A stretch of 64,000 nt of DNA, taken from positions 558,001 to 622,000 of the forward strand of contig NZ_SHKX01000010.1 in the NCBI RefSeq assembly GCF_004217445.1, read 5' to 3'. Positions within the stretch are counted from its first letter, which is position 1. The number at the start of each line of letters is the position of its first letter. Positions 1-7,770 of this stretch are shown in pieces. The notes under the pieces are model-generated. The model saw only the letters and a program-made list of their open reading frames with translations. It did no database searches and was not told the origin of the DNA. Made by a program: the position numbers and the translations under genes. Origin of the DNA: Fluviicoccus keumensis. Lineage in GTDB: Bacteria > Pseudomonadota > Gammaproteobacteria > Pseudomonadales > Moraxellaceae.

Positions 1-632
1 TCACCTTCGGCATCGACCGCGCCGGATTGGTGGGCGAGGACGGCCCCACGCATGCCGGCGCCTATGACTACGCTTACATGCGCACCATCCCGAACATGGT
101 GATCCTGGCGCCCGCCGACGAAAACGAATGCCGGCAGATGCTCTACACCGCTTACCAGCATCCCGGCCCCGCCGCTGTGCGCTACCCGCGCGGCACCGGC
201 CCCGGCGTCGCCATCGAGAACGCCATGACCGCCCTGCCCTTCGGTCGGGGGGAAGTCCGCCGTCAGGGACAACGCGTGGCCTTGCTCAGCTTCGGCAGCC
301 TGCTGGCTGCGGCGTTAAAAGCGGCTGACGCCCTGGACGCCACCGTCGCCAACATGCGCTGGGTAAAACCGCTGGACGGGGAACTGGTGCGTGAACTGGC
401 CGCCACGCACGATCTGCTGGTGACCCTTGAGGAACACGCCGTCATGGGTGGTGCGGGCAGTGCGGTCAACGAATGGCTGGCGCAGGCAGGCATCACCCGG
501 CCCGTGCTGAACCTGGGCATCCCCGATGCCTTCATCGAACATGCCGCCCACGGTGAAATGCTGGCCGCCTGCGGCCTGGACGCCGCGGGCATCGAACAGG
601 CGGTCCGTCGACGCCTGGCCGCCCTGTCCTGA
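1..632 (+). CDS. dxs: 1-deoxy-D-xylulose-5-phosphate synthase, C-terminal part
   Basis: The gene enters from the left edge; the frame is open from base 3. DXS condenses pyruvate with glyceraldehyde 3-phosphate using thiamine diphosphate, the first step of the MEP isoprenoid pathway in the cytoplasm. About 209 codons are present, roughly the last third of a usual 620-residue DXS. They hold the end of the pyrimidine-binding domain (DRAGLVGEDGPTHAG, then the RYPRG segment) and the C-terminal transketolase domain (MRWVKPLDGELV). The stop is TGA at 630-632. A DUF4404 gene follows after 15 bases. The assignment is firm; only the 5' truncation is a limit. Confidence 0.97.
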   Translation, partial: TFGIDRAGLVGEDGPTHAGAYDYAYMRTIPNMVILAPADENECRQMLYTAYQHPGPAAVRYPRGTGPGVAIENAMTALPFGRGEVRRQGQRVALLSFGSLLAAALKAADALDATVANMRWVKPLDGELVRELAATHDLLVTLEEHAVMGGAGSAVNEWLAQAGITRPVLNLGIPDAFIEHAAHGEMLAACGLDAAGIEQAVRRRLAALS

Positions 633-647
633 TTACCGGAGAACATC

Positions 648-908
648 ATGAGCAAGCAACTGATCGGCGACGAAATCGCCCGCGCCCGCAGCCACCTGCA
701 GCAGCAACCCCTGCCGCCCGCCCACCAGGACGAGCTGACCCGCACCCTGGCGGACATGGAACTGCACCTGCAAGTGCCGGAACCCGCCAAGACCGAGGAA
801 TTCCTGGACACCCTGCGCGGGCTGGAAGCGCGGGTGGAAGCCGAGCATCCGCTGCTGGCCGGCGTGCTGGGCAATCTGGTCCGTCTGCTGGGCAATATGG
901 GCGTCTAA
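648..908 (+). CDS. DUF4404 family small protein
   Basis: An 86-residue soluble, acidic, probably all-helical protein with no signal peptide or membrane segment. Its opening (ISxxIxRARxxL-like, here LIGDEIARARSHL) and overall size fit the DUF4404 family, whose function is unknown. It starts 15 bases after the dxs stop with a GGAG-type ribosome site (ccggagaac), so it is probably co-transcribed with dxs. Nothing in the sequence points to a role in isoprenoid synthesis. Confidence 0.75.
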   Translation: MSKQLIGDEIARARSHLQQQPLPPAHQDELTRTLADMELHLQVPEPAKTEEFLDTLRGLEARVEAEHPLLAGVLGNLVRLLGNMGV

Positions 909-1120
909 GCCGCCGCGCTGCACCGGGATGGGCCTGATCCTGCGCCCGTCCCGCCCCTGATCTGGCCGTCCCGCGCCGTTATTCTCCGCATTTCCCCAAC
1001 TGCATCACATTTCTGACGCCTTTCATACCGCATGGCGCAATTCTTGCCTTGATTCAGGCATCGCCTGCCGGTGCGCTCAATGCCGAGACCCGGCCCCCGC
1101 GTGCGAGCCCGCCACCGCCA

Positions 1121-1140
1121 TTTTGACAACGACGTCAAAA
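1121..1140. promoter_or_regulatory. 20-bp perfect inverted repeat upstream of the PilJ-N gene
   Basis: TTTTGAC (1121-1127) and GTCAAAA (1134-1140) are perfect inverted arms around AACGAC, 21 bases before the ATG at 1162 and 10 bases before its GGAG site. The left arm holds a TTGACA hexamer, so the repeat may overlap a -35 element, although no good -10 fits the short distance left. The arms resemble FNR-type half sites, but the 6-base spacer is longer than the 4 bases usual for FNR. The regulator is unknown. Confidence 0.4.
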
Positions 1141-1161
1141 GTCCACGTTCGGAGAACGCCC

Positions 1162-1956
1162 ATGCGCATCCCCATCCTGTTCCGCAACAGCCTGATCACC
1201 CTGTTGGCGCTGATCGTCTGCTCCCCCGTTTTCGCGCTGACGGACGCCGAAGCCGTCAACATGTCCGGCCTGCAGCGCATGCTCAGCCAGCGCACCGCCA
1301 AGAGCTGGCTGATGCTTGGCCAAGGAGTGAAGGTTCTCGAGGCGCGTGAACAGCGCGCCAAGAGCGTGGCCCTGTTCGACAGCAATCTGCAAGCCCTGAA
1401 AACGTATGCGCCCACCCCGGAAATCCGCGAGGCCTTGGCCAAGGTTGAAGCGGTCTGGACCGGCTACCGCAACCGGATCATGGCCGCGCCGGACAAGGCG
1501 GAAGCCCTGAAGCTGCTGCGCCAGAGCGACGAACTGCTGAAACTGAGCGAAGCCGCCGTCAAGCAGATCCAGGATCACTCCGGCGTGGCCTCGGCGCGGA
1601 TGGTCAATGTCTCCGGACGGCAACGCATGCTCAGCCAGCGCATTGCGCGACTGTACCTGACCAAAAGCTGGGGACTGGATTATGAGGGGCTGGACAAGGA
1701 CTTCAGCACCGCCCTGGCGGAATACGATGCCGGACTGAAAACGCTGAGCGAAAACCCGCAAAACACCGCCGAAATCACGCAAGGGCTGATCCGGGTGCAG
1801 GGCGTCTGGAAGTTTTCGCGGGCGGGATTCGCCTTGTCGAAAGACGAACTGTATGTGCCGACCGCGATCTGCGGCGCTACCGAAAACCTGCTGAAACAGA
1901 TGCAGGCGATCACCAAGCTGTATGAGGTGGAAATGCAGCGGGTCGCCATGCGCTGA
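1162..1956 (+). CDS. Secreted protein with two PilJ-type sensor repeats
   Basis: A 264-residue protein with a signal peptide (residues 1-25, ending PVFA), so probably periplasmic. It carries two copies of the type IV pili methyl-accepting transducer N-terminal (PilJ_N) motif: NMSGLQRMLSQR near residue 33 and NVSGRQRMLSQR near residue 149. In PilJ-like chemoreceptors and NarX-like kinases this domain is the external sensor joined to HAMP and signalling domains. Here there is no further transmembrane segment, HAMP or output domain, so it is sensor only. The ATG at 1162 is chosen for its GGAG site at 1151 and because it starts a clean signal peptide; the frame is open upstream to 1123. Partner and ligand are unknown. 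Confidence 0.8.
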   Translation: MRIPILFRNSLITLLALIVCSPVFALTDAEAVNMSGLQRMLSQRTAKSWLMLGQGVKVLEAREQRAKSVALFDSNLQALKTYAPTPEIREALAKVEAVWTGYRNRIMAAPDKAEALKLLRQSDELLKLSEAAVKQIQDHSGVASARMVNVSGRQRMLSQRIARLYLTKSWGLDYEGLDKDFSTALAEYDAGLKTLSENPQNTAEITQGLIRVQGVWKFSRAGFALSKDELYVPTAICGATENLLKQMQAITKLYEVEMQRVAMR

Positions 1957-1970
1957 CCCGCCAGGGGCGT

Positions 1971-2555
1971 CTAGAGCAGATGCCCCATCTTTTCCTGCTT
2001 GGTATCCAGGTACTGGTCGTTATGGGGATTGCGGCCGGTCATCAGCGGCACCCGCTCCACGACGCGGATGCCGTGTTTTTCCAGCGCCTCGACCTTGAGC
2101 GGATTGTTCGTCATCAGGCGGACACAGCTGACGCCCAGATGGCGCAGCATGTCTTCACACATCGAGTATTCGCGAAGGTCCGGCGCGAAACCCAATTGCT
2201 CGTTGGCTTCGACGGTATCGGCGCCCTGGTCCTGCAACTGGTAGGCGCGCACCTTGTTGACCAGACCGATACCCCGGCCTTCCTGACGCAGGTACAGGAT
2301 GACGCCACGGCCTTCGGCGGCCACCTTGGCCATGGCCGCCTCCAGTTGCGGGCCGCAATCACAGCGCAGGGAACCAAAACCGTCACCAGTCAGGCATTCG
2401 GAATGGATACGCATCAGCACCGGCTCGCCATTGCCGACATCGCCCATGCTTAGCGCCACATGCTCCTGACGGGTCTGCGGTTCTTCAAAGGCATGGATGG
2501 TGAATTGCCCGTGGCGGGTGGGCAACCGGGAGGACGCAACAAAATCGACGGACAC
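1971..2555 (-). CDS. ribA: GTP cyclohydrolase II
   Basis: RibA opens the imidazole ring of GTP to give 2,5-diamino-6-ribosylamino-4-pyrimidinone 5'-phosphate, the first purine-derived step of riboflavin synthesis. The zinc ligands are visible in HSECLTGD and RCDCG, followed by RQEGRGIGL and the family ending DTKQEKMGHLL. The GTG at 2555 gives 194 residues and aligns without gaps to the start of E. coli RibA (x-LPT at residues 11-13). The longer frame from TTG 2600 would add non-conserved residues and run through a TACAAT box. It lies apart from the main rib genes, 76 bases after the protease gene on the same strand. Confidence 0.95.
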   Translation of the reverse strand: MSVDFVASSRLPTRHGQFTIHAFEEPQTRQEHVALSMGDVGNGEPVLMRIHSECLTGDGFGSLRCDCGPQLEAAMAKVAAEGRGVILYLRQEGRGIGLVNKVRAYQLQDQGADTVEANEQLGFAPDLREYSMCEDMLRHLGVSCVRLMTNNPLKVEALEKHGIRVVERVPLMTGRNPHNDQYLDTKQEKMGHLL

Positions 2556-2590
2556 GCGCTGGATCTCGCTGGGAAAACCGGAGGTGGGCG

Positions 2591-2599
2591 ATTGTAGCA
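2591..2599 (-). promoter_or_regulatory. Extended -10 promoter candidate for ribA
   Basis: On the minus strand TGCTACAAT lies 36-44 bases before the GTG start of ribA: an extended -10 (TGn then TACAAT). No convincing -35 is present, which is usual for extended -10 promoters. It supports the shorter ribA start. Confidence 0.45.
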
Positions 2600-2631
2600 A
2601 GTCAGGGCGGCTTTGGGGAAATCCGCAACCG

Positions 2632-3279
2632 CTACTGCCGGGTCATCAGCTTCAAGCGGTTGTCTTCATGCTCCATGCGCAGGCGGCCCAGGAAGGACAT
2701 GCCCAGCAGCACCGGCGCACCGTCATCAACGTCCCGCACCGTGGCGTCCACGCCTTCGACCACAATGCCGCCCACCTTGACCCTCGGCAACAACACAATC
2801 CAGCAGGCCACCGAACCGTTGGCGGTCTGGCTGGTGCAGGGTTGGCCGCGCGTGCGGTAGTCAATGCCCAGCTTGTTGGCCTGGCCTCGCGTCATGGACA
2901 CCTGATTGGCGCCGGTATCGACCAGCATTTCCACAGTACGGCCATTGATCATGCCGGTCGTCAGGAATTGGCCCATGGCATTGGAGCTGATAATGACGGT
3001 CGCCGCCGCGCTGGTATCGGCGCGAACGCCGCCACGGTCCTGCCCCAGCGTAAAGCGCTCCTCGCGTTTGCCGATACGCAGCTTGGCTTCGCTGGCGTTC
3101 ACCCCCACCAGCGTCATGTCATCCAGTGTTTCGCCCAAGCGGATCAAGCGGGTTTCCCCGTCCACTTTCAGAATCGCCCGATCGGCCATCAGGCCGACCA
3201 CCACGATATCCCGGGCATGGACAGCCGTGGCCGCCAGCAACAGTGTCAGAACAGCCAGTGATTGGCGACCAGCAACCAT
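2632..3279 (-). CDS. Clan AA retropepsin-like aspartic protease (TIGR02281-type)
   Basis: A 215-residue exported protein: hydrophobic leader ending near AVHA (about residue 22), a beta-rich N-terminal part, then a single retropepsin-like domain with the active-site segment LVDTGANQVSM (about residues 117-127) and the closing LLGMSFLGRL. Bacterial members of this type act as one-lobed aspartic proteases in the envelope; substrates are unknown. The start overlaps the end of pgpA by 34 bases and has a good GGAGG site, suggesting translational coupling. Two cysteines in the C-terminal half (CTSQTANGSVAC) could form a disulfide. Confidence 0.8.
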   Translation of the reverse strand: MVAGRQSLAVLTLLLAATAVHARDIVVVGLMADRAILKVDGETRLIRLGETLDDMTLVGVNASEAKLRIGKREERFTLGQDRGGVRADTSAAATVIISSNAMGQFLTTGMINGRTVEMLVDTGANQVSMTRGQANKLGIDYRTRGQPCTSQTANGSVACWIVLLPRVKVGGIVVEGVDATVRDVDDGAPVLLGMSFLGRLRMEHEDNRLKLMTRQ

Positions 3280-3740
3280 AGCACCCCTCCAGCGGCCGCT
3301 CCGGCCAGCACATCATCAATCATGATGCCCAGGCCGCCTTCCAGATGCTTGTCGCACCAGGAGATTGGCCAGGGCTTGGCGATATCAAAAATCCGGAACA
3401 GCACAAAACCGACCAGCACATTCAATACGGTCGCCAAATCCCAGACCGCGCCGCCCAGCAACGGCAGCAGTGTCAGCCACTGCCCGACGAATTCATCCCA
3501 GACTATGCCGGAATGGTCATGGACCTTCAGGATTTCCGCCGCGCGGCCGCATAGCCAGATGCCGAAAACTCCGGCGACGGCGATCAGGGCAACGCTGCCC
3601 CACAGGCCCAGCGCCACCAGCACCGGGAAGAACAGCAACGCCAGCGCCGACCCGGCGGTACCGGGAGCCTTGGGCGACAGGCCGGAACCCAGACCGAAGG
3701 CCAGGAAGATCACCGGATGGCGAATGGGATAAGGGGACAT
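3246..3740 (-). CDS. pgpA: Phosphatidylglycerophosphatase A
   Basis: PgpA removes the phosphate of phosphatidylglycerol phosphate to give phosphatidylglycerol at the inner membrane. The 164-residue product has the family landmarks GSGLSPKAPGTAGS near the N-terminus, the acidic HDHSGIVWDEFVGQW segment, RIFDIAKPWPI, and GLGIMIDDVLAG near the end, with about four hydrophobic helices. It starts 8 bases after thiL on the same strand and overlaps the following protease gene. The chain nusB-thiL-pgpA is common in proteobacteria. Confidence 0.93.
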   Translation of the reverse strand: MSPYPIRHPVIFLAFGLGSGLSPKAPGTAGSALALLFFPVLVALGLWGSVALIAVAGVFGIWLCGRAAEILKVHDHSGIVWDEFVGQWLTLLPLLGGAVWDLATVLNVLVGFVLFRIFDIAKPWPISWCDKHLEGGLGIMIDDVLAGAAAGGVLWLLVANHWLF

Positions 3741-3748
3741 CGGTTTAC

Positions 3749-4696
3749 TCAAAAATGCCGGTAGCCGGACAGTTCTTCCTCCACCCGTTCGCCACGGCAG
3801 CGCAGCGCCAGCCCCGGCGCGGCCGTGACCGTGCCGATGCGGGTGACGGCAACCCCGTCGGGCGATACCGGCGGCGTCAGGCCGTCCGGCAGGGTGAAAC
3901 ACAATTCGTAGTCGTCACCAGCCGTCAGCGCCAGCCGCCAGGCCTCGCGCTCGGGCAAGGCGCGCAGGGCGGGCGACAGCGGCAGCGCCTCCAGATCCAG
4001 CACGGCCCCGACGCCGGACGCGGTCAGGATATGACCCAGATCCTGCGCCAGCCCGTCGGAGATGTCCAGACAGGCCGTCGCCCGGCCGCGCAGCGCCGTC
4101 CCCAGCGCCAAACGCGGCTGCGGATAATCCAGGCGATTGCGGACATACGCGGCCTGTGCCGCCGACAACCCGGTTTCACCCGGCGTCAGCGCCTCGCGCA
4201 ACCCCAGCCCGGCATCGCCGACCGTCCCCGAGACATAGATGCCGTCGCCCGGCCGCGCGCCGCTGCGGCGCAGCGCCTGTGCGGGCGGCACGCTGCCCAG
4301 GGCGGTAATGCTGATGGCGAGGGGTCCGCGCGTGGTGTCGCCGCCAACCAGCGCGATACCGGCGGCATCGGCCAGCGCGAACAGCGCGGCCGCGAATTCG
4401 CTCAGGAAGGCCTCGGAGGCTTCAGGCAGGGTCAACGCCAGCAGGAACCAGCGCGGCGTCGCGCCCATGGCGGCCAGATCGGACAGGTTGACGGCCAACG
4501 CCTTGTGGGCGATGGCGGCAGGCGAGGTGGCTTCGGGAAAATGGCGTCCGGCGACCAGGGTGTCGACGGTCGCCGCCAGCACCTCCCCGACGGGAGGCGC
4601 CAGCAGCGCCGCATCGTCCCCCACGCCCAGCAGCACACCGCTGTCCGCGGACGGACGCGTGAAATACTGCCGGATCAGGCCGAACTCGGAGGGCAT
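3749..4696 (-). CDS. thiL: Thiamine-monophosphate kinase
   Basis: ThiL phosphorylates thiamine monophosphate to the active cofactor thiamine diphosphate. The 315-residue protein shows the PurM/ThiL fold signatures: GVGDDAALL near residue 25, VNLSDLAAMGA, LVGGDTTRG, and CLDISDGLAQDL in the C-terminal half, ending with AGDDYELCFT. The ATG at 4696 shares one base with the nusB stop (TGATG), so translation is coupled. An N-terminal extension is also open but has no support. It works in the same pathway endpoint needed by Dxs, encoded at the left edge. Confidence 0.95.
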   Translation of the reverse strand: MPSEFGLIRQYFTRPSADSGVLLGVGDDAALLAPPVGEVLAATVDTLVAGRHFPEATSPAAIAHKALAVNLSDLAAMGATPRWFLLALTLPEASEAFLSEFAAALFALADAAGIALVGGDTTRGPLAISITALGSVPPAQALRRSGARPGDGIYVSGTVGDAGLGLREALTPGETGLSAAQAAYVRNRLDYPQPRLALGTALRGRATACLDISDGLAQDLGHILTASGVGAVLDLEALPLSPALRALPEREAWRLALTAGDDYELCFTLPDGLTPPVSPDGVAVTRIGTVTAAPGLALRCRGERVEEELSGYRHF

Positions 4697-5142
4697 CAGC
4701 CCGCCTGCCGTTCTGCCTGGCGCGCGGTCTTGGACAGTTCGTCCAGCACGCCGTTGACGTACTTGTAGGAGTCGGTCGCGCCGAAATCCTTGGCCAGTTC
4801 CACGGCCTCGTTCAGCACCACCTTGTAGGGCACTTCCGGATGGTGCAGCAGCTCGTAGCTGCCCAGGCGCAGGATGCTGCGCTCGACCGGATCGATCTGG
4901 CTCATCTGGCGATCCAGGAAAGGCTTGTAGGCCTCGTCCAGTTCGTCGACGCGGCGCACCACCTGATGCAGCAGCTCGTGGAAATAGGCCAGGTCGACCT
5001 TGTGCATCGCATTCTCGACGCGATAGCGGGCCTCGATCTCGAAAGGCGCATTGCCCGACAGCTGCCACTCGTAGAGGCCCTGCATGGCGAAACGGCGCGC
5101 CTTGCGGCGCGCGGCGGGGGTGTTGGCTTGTTGCTGGTGCAT
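4696..5142 (-). CDS. nusB: Transcription antitermination protein NusB
   Basis: NusB binds boxA RNA with NusE (ribosomal S10) in rRNA antitermination complexes. The 148-residue, mostly helical product has the RRKARRFAMQGLYEWQLSG start and the closing helix with EAVELAKDFGATDSYKYVNGVLD, cut here only by description length: the key residues are A-DFG-SYKYVNGVLD. Its ATG shares one base with the ribH stop (TAATG), and its own stop overlaps thiL. The ribH-nusB-thiL order is widespread. Confidence 0.95.
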   Translation of the reverse strand: MHQQQANTPAARRKARRFAMQGLYEWQLSGNAPFEIEARYRVENAMHKVDLAYFHELLHQVVRRVDELDEAYKPFLDRQMSQIDPVERSILRLGSYELLHHPEVPYKVVLNEAVELAKDFGATDSYKYVNGVLDELSKTARQAERQAG

Positions 5143-5603
5143 TAGAGGGCCTTCAGCAGCGAAACCATCTCGATGGCGGTCATGGCGGCGTCCGAACCCT
5201 TGTTGCCGGCCTTGGTGCCGGAGCGCTCGATCGCTTGTTCGATGCTGTCGGTGGTCAGCACGCCGAACACCACCGGAATACCGGCTTCCAGACCGACCAC
5301 GCCCAGACCCTTGGCACATTCACCGGCCACGAAGTCGAAATGCGGGGTGCCGCCGCGGATGACCGCACCCAGGGCGATGACGGCGTCATACTGCTTCTTT
5401 TCGACCAGCTTCTTGGCGGCCAGCGGCAGTTCCCACGCGCCCGGAGCGCGGACGAGGGTGATGTTGTCGTCGCTGACGCCGTGACGCTTCAGCGTGTCCA
5501 GCGCGCCGTCCAGCAGGGCTTCGACCACGAAGCTGTTGAAACGGCCGACGAGGATGGCGTACTTGCCATCGGCATTGCGGAAATCGCCTTCGATCACTTT
5601 CAT
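5142..5603 (-). CDS. ribH: 6,7-dimethyl-8-ribityllumazine synthase
   Basis: Lumazine synthase condenses 5-amino-6-ribitylaminouracil with 3,4-dihydroxy-2-butanone 4-phosphate, the penultimate step of riboflavin synthesis. The 153-residue protein has GRFNSFVVEALLDGAL near the N-terminus, the RAPGAWELP loop, GAVIRGGTPHFDFV with the catalytic histidine, and GVLTTDSIEQA. The ATG at 5603 has a GGAGAG ribosome site 6 bases away. An interspersed-repeat-like pair of hairpins separates it from ribBA upstream. The longer upstream frame crosses those repeats and is rejected. Confidence 0.96.
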   Translation of the reverse strand: MKVIEGDFRNADGKYAILVGRFNSFVVEALLDGALDTLKRHGVSDDNITLVRAPGAWELPLAAKKLVEKKQYDAVIALGAVIRGGTPHFDFVAGECAKGLGVVGLEAGIPVVFGVLTTDSIEQAIERSGTKAGNKGSDAAMTAIEMVSLLKAL

Positions 5604-5622
5604 GAATCTCTCCAACTTGTCT

Positions 5623-5717
5623 GTAGGTCGGGCTTCAGCCCGACAATCACGGTTGTTCGATATACGGTTACATTTCTGGCGGCAGACGGTGTCGGGCTGG
5701 CGCCCGGCCACACCTAT
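5623..5717. repeat. Inverted pair of REP-like palindromes (BIME-like)
   Basis: The first unit (5623-5647) starts GTAG and has a perfect 8-bp stem GTCGGGCT/AGCCCGAC (5627-5634 and 5637-5644). The second (about 5688-5717) reads on the other strand as ATAGGTG followed by a similar imperfect GCCGGGC/GCCCGAC stem. A GTAG-type head plus stem in opposed orientation is the architecture of bacterial interspersed mosaic elements mobilised by RAYT transposases. They lie between ribBA and ribH in the same transcription unit. Confidence 0.6.
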
Positions 5718-5721
5718 CGGG

Positions 5722-6825
5722 TCATTCCGTGCCCAGGTATTCCACGATTTCCAGCCCGAAACCGGACAGCGCATTGAAGCGCATCGGCGAGCTGAGCAGT
5801 TTCATGCGGGTAATGCCCAGGTCACGCAGGATCTGCGAACCGGCGCCGATGGTGCGGTACATGCCCGCGCCGTCCACCGTCGCGCGCGGACGCTGGTTGA
5901 AGAAGCCCTGGATATGGTCGACCAGCTCTTCCGAGGCGAAATCCTGCCCCAGCAGCACCAGCACTCCGGCGTCGTGGCGGGCGATTTCGGCCAGGCTCTT
6001 TTGCAGGTTCCAGCCGATGCGGCCCTGGTACTTGGCGTGCAGCAGGTCGCGCAGCGGGTTCAGCGCATGCACGCGCACCACCGGGGTATCGCGGGTGACA
6101 TCGCCCTTGACCAGCGCCAGATGCGTCTCGGTGCTGGCATGCTCCTGATAGGTCATCAGCTTGAAATTGCCGTATTCGGTTTCCAGCATGTTCTCGCTGG
6201 TGCGCTTGACGGTCTGCTCGTTGACCATGCGGTAATGGATCAGGTCGGCGATGGTGCCGATCTTCAGGTTGTGCTCGGCGGCGAACTTTTCCAGGTCGGG
6301 ACGGCGGGCCATGGTGCCGTCCTCGTTCATGATCTCGACAATGACGGAAGCGGCTTCCAGACCGGCCAGTCGGGCCAGGTCGCAACCGGCTTCGGTGTGG
6401 CCGGCGCGGTGCAGCACGCCGCCGGGCTTGGCCATCAGCGGAAAGATGTGACCGGGCTGGACAATGTCGGCGGGCTTGGCGTCGCGGGCCACGGCCACTT
6501 GCACGGTGTGGGCGCGGTCATGCGCGGAAATGCCGGTGGTGACGCCGGCGGCGGCCTCGATCGACAGCGTGAAATTGGTGCCGTGGCTGGAGCCGTTACG
6601 GTTGACCATCAGCGGCAGGTCCAGCTGGCGGCAGCGTTCCGGGCTCAGCGTCAGGCAGATCAGGCCGCGCGCATGCTTGGCCATGAAGTTGATGTCTTCG
6701 GGGCGGACATGGCTGGCCGCCATCACGATATCGCCTTCGTTCTCGCGGTCTTCGTCGTCCATCAGGATGACCATCTTGCCGAGGCGGATGTCGTTAATGA
6801 GTTCTTCAACGGTATTCAGGGGCAT
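5722..6825 (-). CDS. ribBA: RibBA: DHBP synthase with degenerate GTP cyclohydrolase II domain
   Basis: The 367-residue product begins with a complete 3,4-dihydroxy-2-butanone-4-phosphate synthase domain (residues 1-205): LMDDEDRENEGDIVMAA, the SERCRQLDLPLM region, HDRAHTVQVA and the substrate segment RAGHTEAGCDLARLAGL. This makes the four-carbon unit for RibH. The C-terminal half (about 210-367) resembles GTP cyclohydrolase II but lacks the zinc cysteines: where RibA has HSECLTGD and RCDCG, this protein reads VRVHALNPLRDLL. The second activity is therefore probably lost and supplied by the separate ribA at 1971-2555. It lies 111 bases after ribE on the same strand; no FMN riboswitch is visible upstream. 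Confidence 0.93.
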   Translation of the reverse strand: MPLNTVEELINDIRLGKMVILMDDEDRENEGDIVMAASHVRPEDINFMAKHARGLICLTLSPERCRQLDLPLMVNRNGSSHGTNFTLSIEAAAGVTTGISAHDRAHTVQVAVARDAKPADIVQPGHIFPLMAKPGGVLHRAGHTEAGCDLARLAGLEAASVIVEIMNEDGTMARRPDLEKFAAEHNLKIGTIADLIHYRMVNEQTVKRTSENMLETEYGNFKLMTYQEHASTETHLALVKGDVTRDTPVVRVHALNPLRDLLHAKYQGRIGWNLQKSLAEIARHDAGVLVLLGQDFASEELVDHIQGFFNQRPRATVDGAGMYRTIGAGSQILRDLGITRMKLLSSPMRFNALSGFGLEIVEYLGTE

Positions 6826-6936
6826 GGGGAGCTCTCAGCTGACGCGGGACCGCACGGGATGCGTACAAAATTAACCGCGGATAATAGCACAGGGGCCGGG
6901 GCTGCACCCGCCCCCGCCCGGGAAGCCGACAAAAAT

Positions 6937-7599
6937 CTAGCGCTTCAGGAAGCCATTTTCCGCCAGGAAGGCCATGCTGATGCCGCCGCCGGAGCCTTGC
7001 GCGGCCTTCTCGCCCAGCATCAGCCTTTCCAGATAACGGGCCAGCACATCCACCTCCAGGTTGACGCGCACGCCGGGCTGCCAGTCACCGACGTTGGTGT
7101 GGTCGGCGGTGTGCGGCACAATGTTCAGGTCAAACGCATCGCCATCCACGGCATTGACGGTCAGGCTGGTGCCGTCAACGGTGATCGAGCCCTTGTGGGC
7201 GATGTACTTCGCCAGTTCGGCGGGCGCGCGCACCCGGTATTGCAGCGAACGGGCGTCGCGCTTGAACTCCACGATTTCGCCGACGCCGTCGACATGACCG
7301 CTGACGATATGGCCGCCCAGACGGCTGGTCGGCATCAACGCCTTTTCCAGGTTGACGCGGGTGCCGGTCTTCCAGCCGCCCAGCGTGGTGTGGCGCAGCG
7401 TCTCGTTGGAGACGTCGGCGGCATAGCCCTGCCCGGTCAGCTCAATGACGGTCAGGCAGATGCCGTTGGTGGCGATGGAGTCACCCAGCTTCACATCCGC
7501 CAGGTCCAGACCGCCGCTGCGGATGACCAGGCGCACGTCGCCGTTGCGGGGGATGATCTGCTGGACAACGCCAACCGCTTCGATAATGCCGGTAAACAT
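6937..7599 (-). CDS. ribE: Riboflavin synthase, alpha subunit
   Basis: Riboflavin synthase dismutates two 6,7-dimethyl-8-ribityllumazine molecules to riboflavin. The 220-residue protein begins MFTGIIEAVG and has the two tandem lumazine-binding beta-barrel repeats: NGICLTV and GHIVSGHVDG in the first, DGTSLTVNAV and NIVPHT in the second. The ATG at 7599 follows a GGAG site. It heads the ribE-ribBA-ribH-nusB-thiL-pgpA run, while ribD is about 2.1 kb upstream, separated by two genes on the other strand. Confidence 0.95.
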   Translation of the reverse strand: MFTGIIEAVGVVQQIIPRNGDVRLVIRSGGLDLADVKLGDSIATNGICLTVIELTGQGYAADVSNETLRHTTLGGWKTGTRVNLEKALMPTSRLGGHIVSGHVDGVGEIVEFKRDARSLQYRVRAPAELAKYIAHKGSITVDGTSLTVNAVDGDAFDLNIVPHTADHTNVGDWQPGVRVNLEVDVLARYLERLMLGEKAAQGSGGGISMAFLAENGFLKR

Positions 7600-7770
7600 G
7601 GAAAGGACTCCGGTAGTGAGGCGGCAAGCATACCCAATCGCAGGGGCAATCAGCCAGCCTCGCCGCCTGTCGGAAGCCCCGGCCAAAACCGCATTCCAAC
7701 TGGCTGAACGGCCACGACCAGCTAGAATTCAGACAATTCCTGAGCATCAATCGGCATTCCGGAGGCTGTC

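Noticed and set aside
1121..1140. FNR box at the PilJ-N gene
   Set aside because: The half sites are TTGAC/GTCAA with a 6-base spacer; FNR needs TTGAT-N4-ATCAA. The palindrome is reported without naming a regulator.
6826..6936. FMN riboswitch upstream of ribBA or ribE
   Set aside because: Neither the 111-base gap before ribBA nor the 171 bases before ribE contains the conserved RFN blocks (AGGGGCAGGGTGAAATTCCC and CCCGCGA type), and the first gap is too short for the full element.
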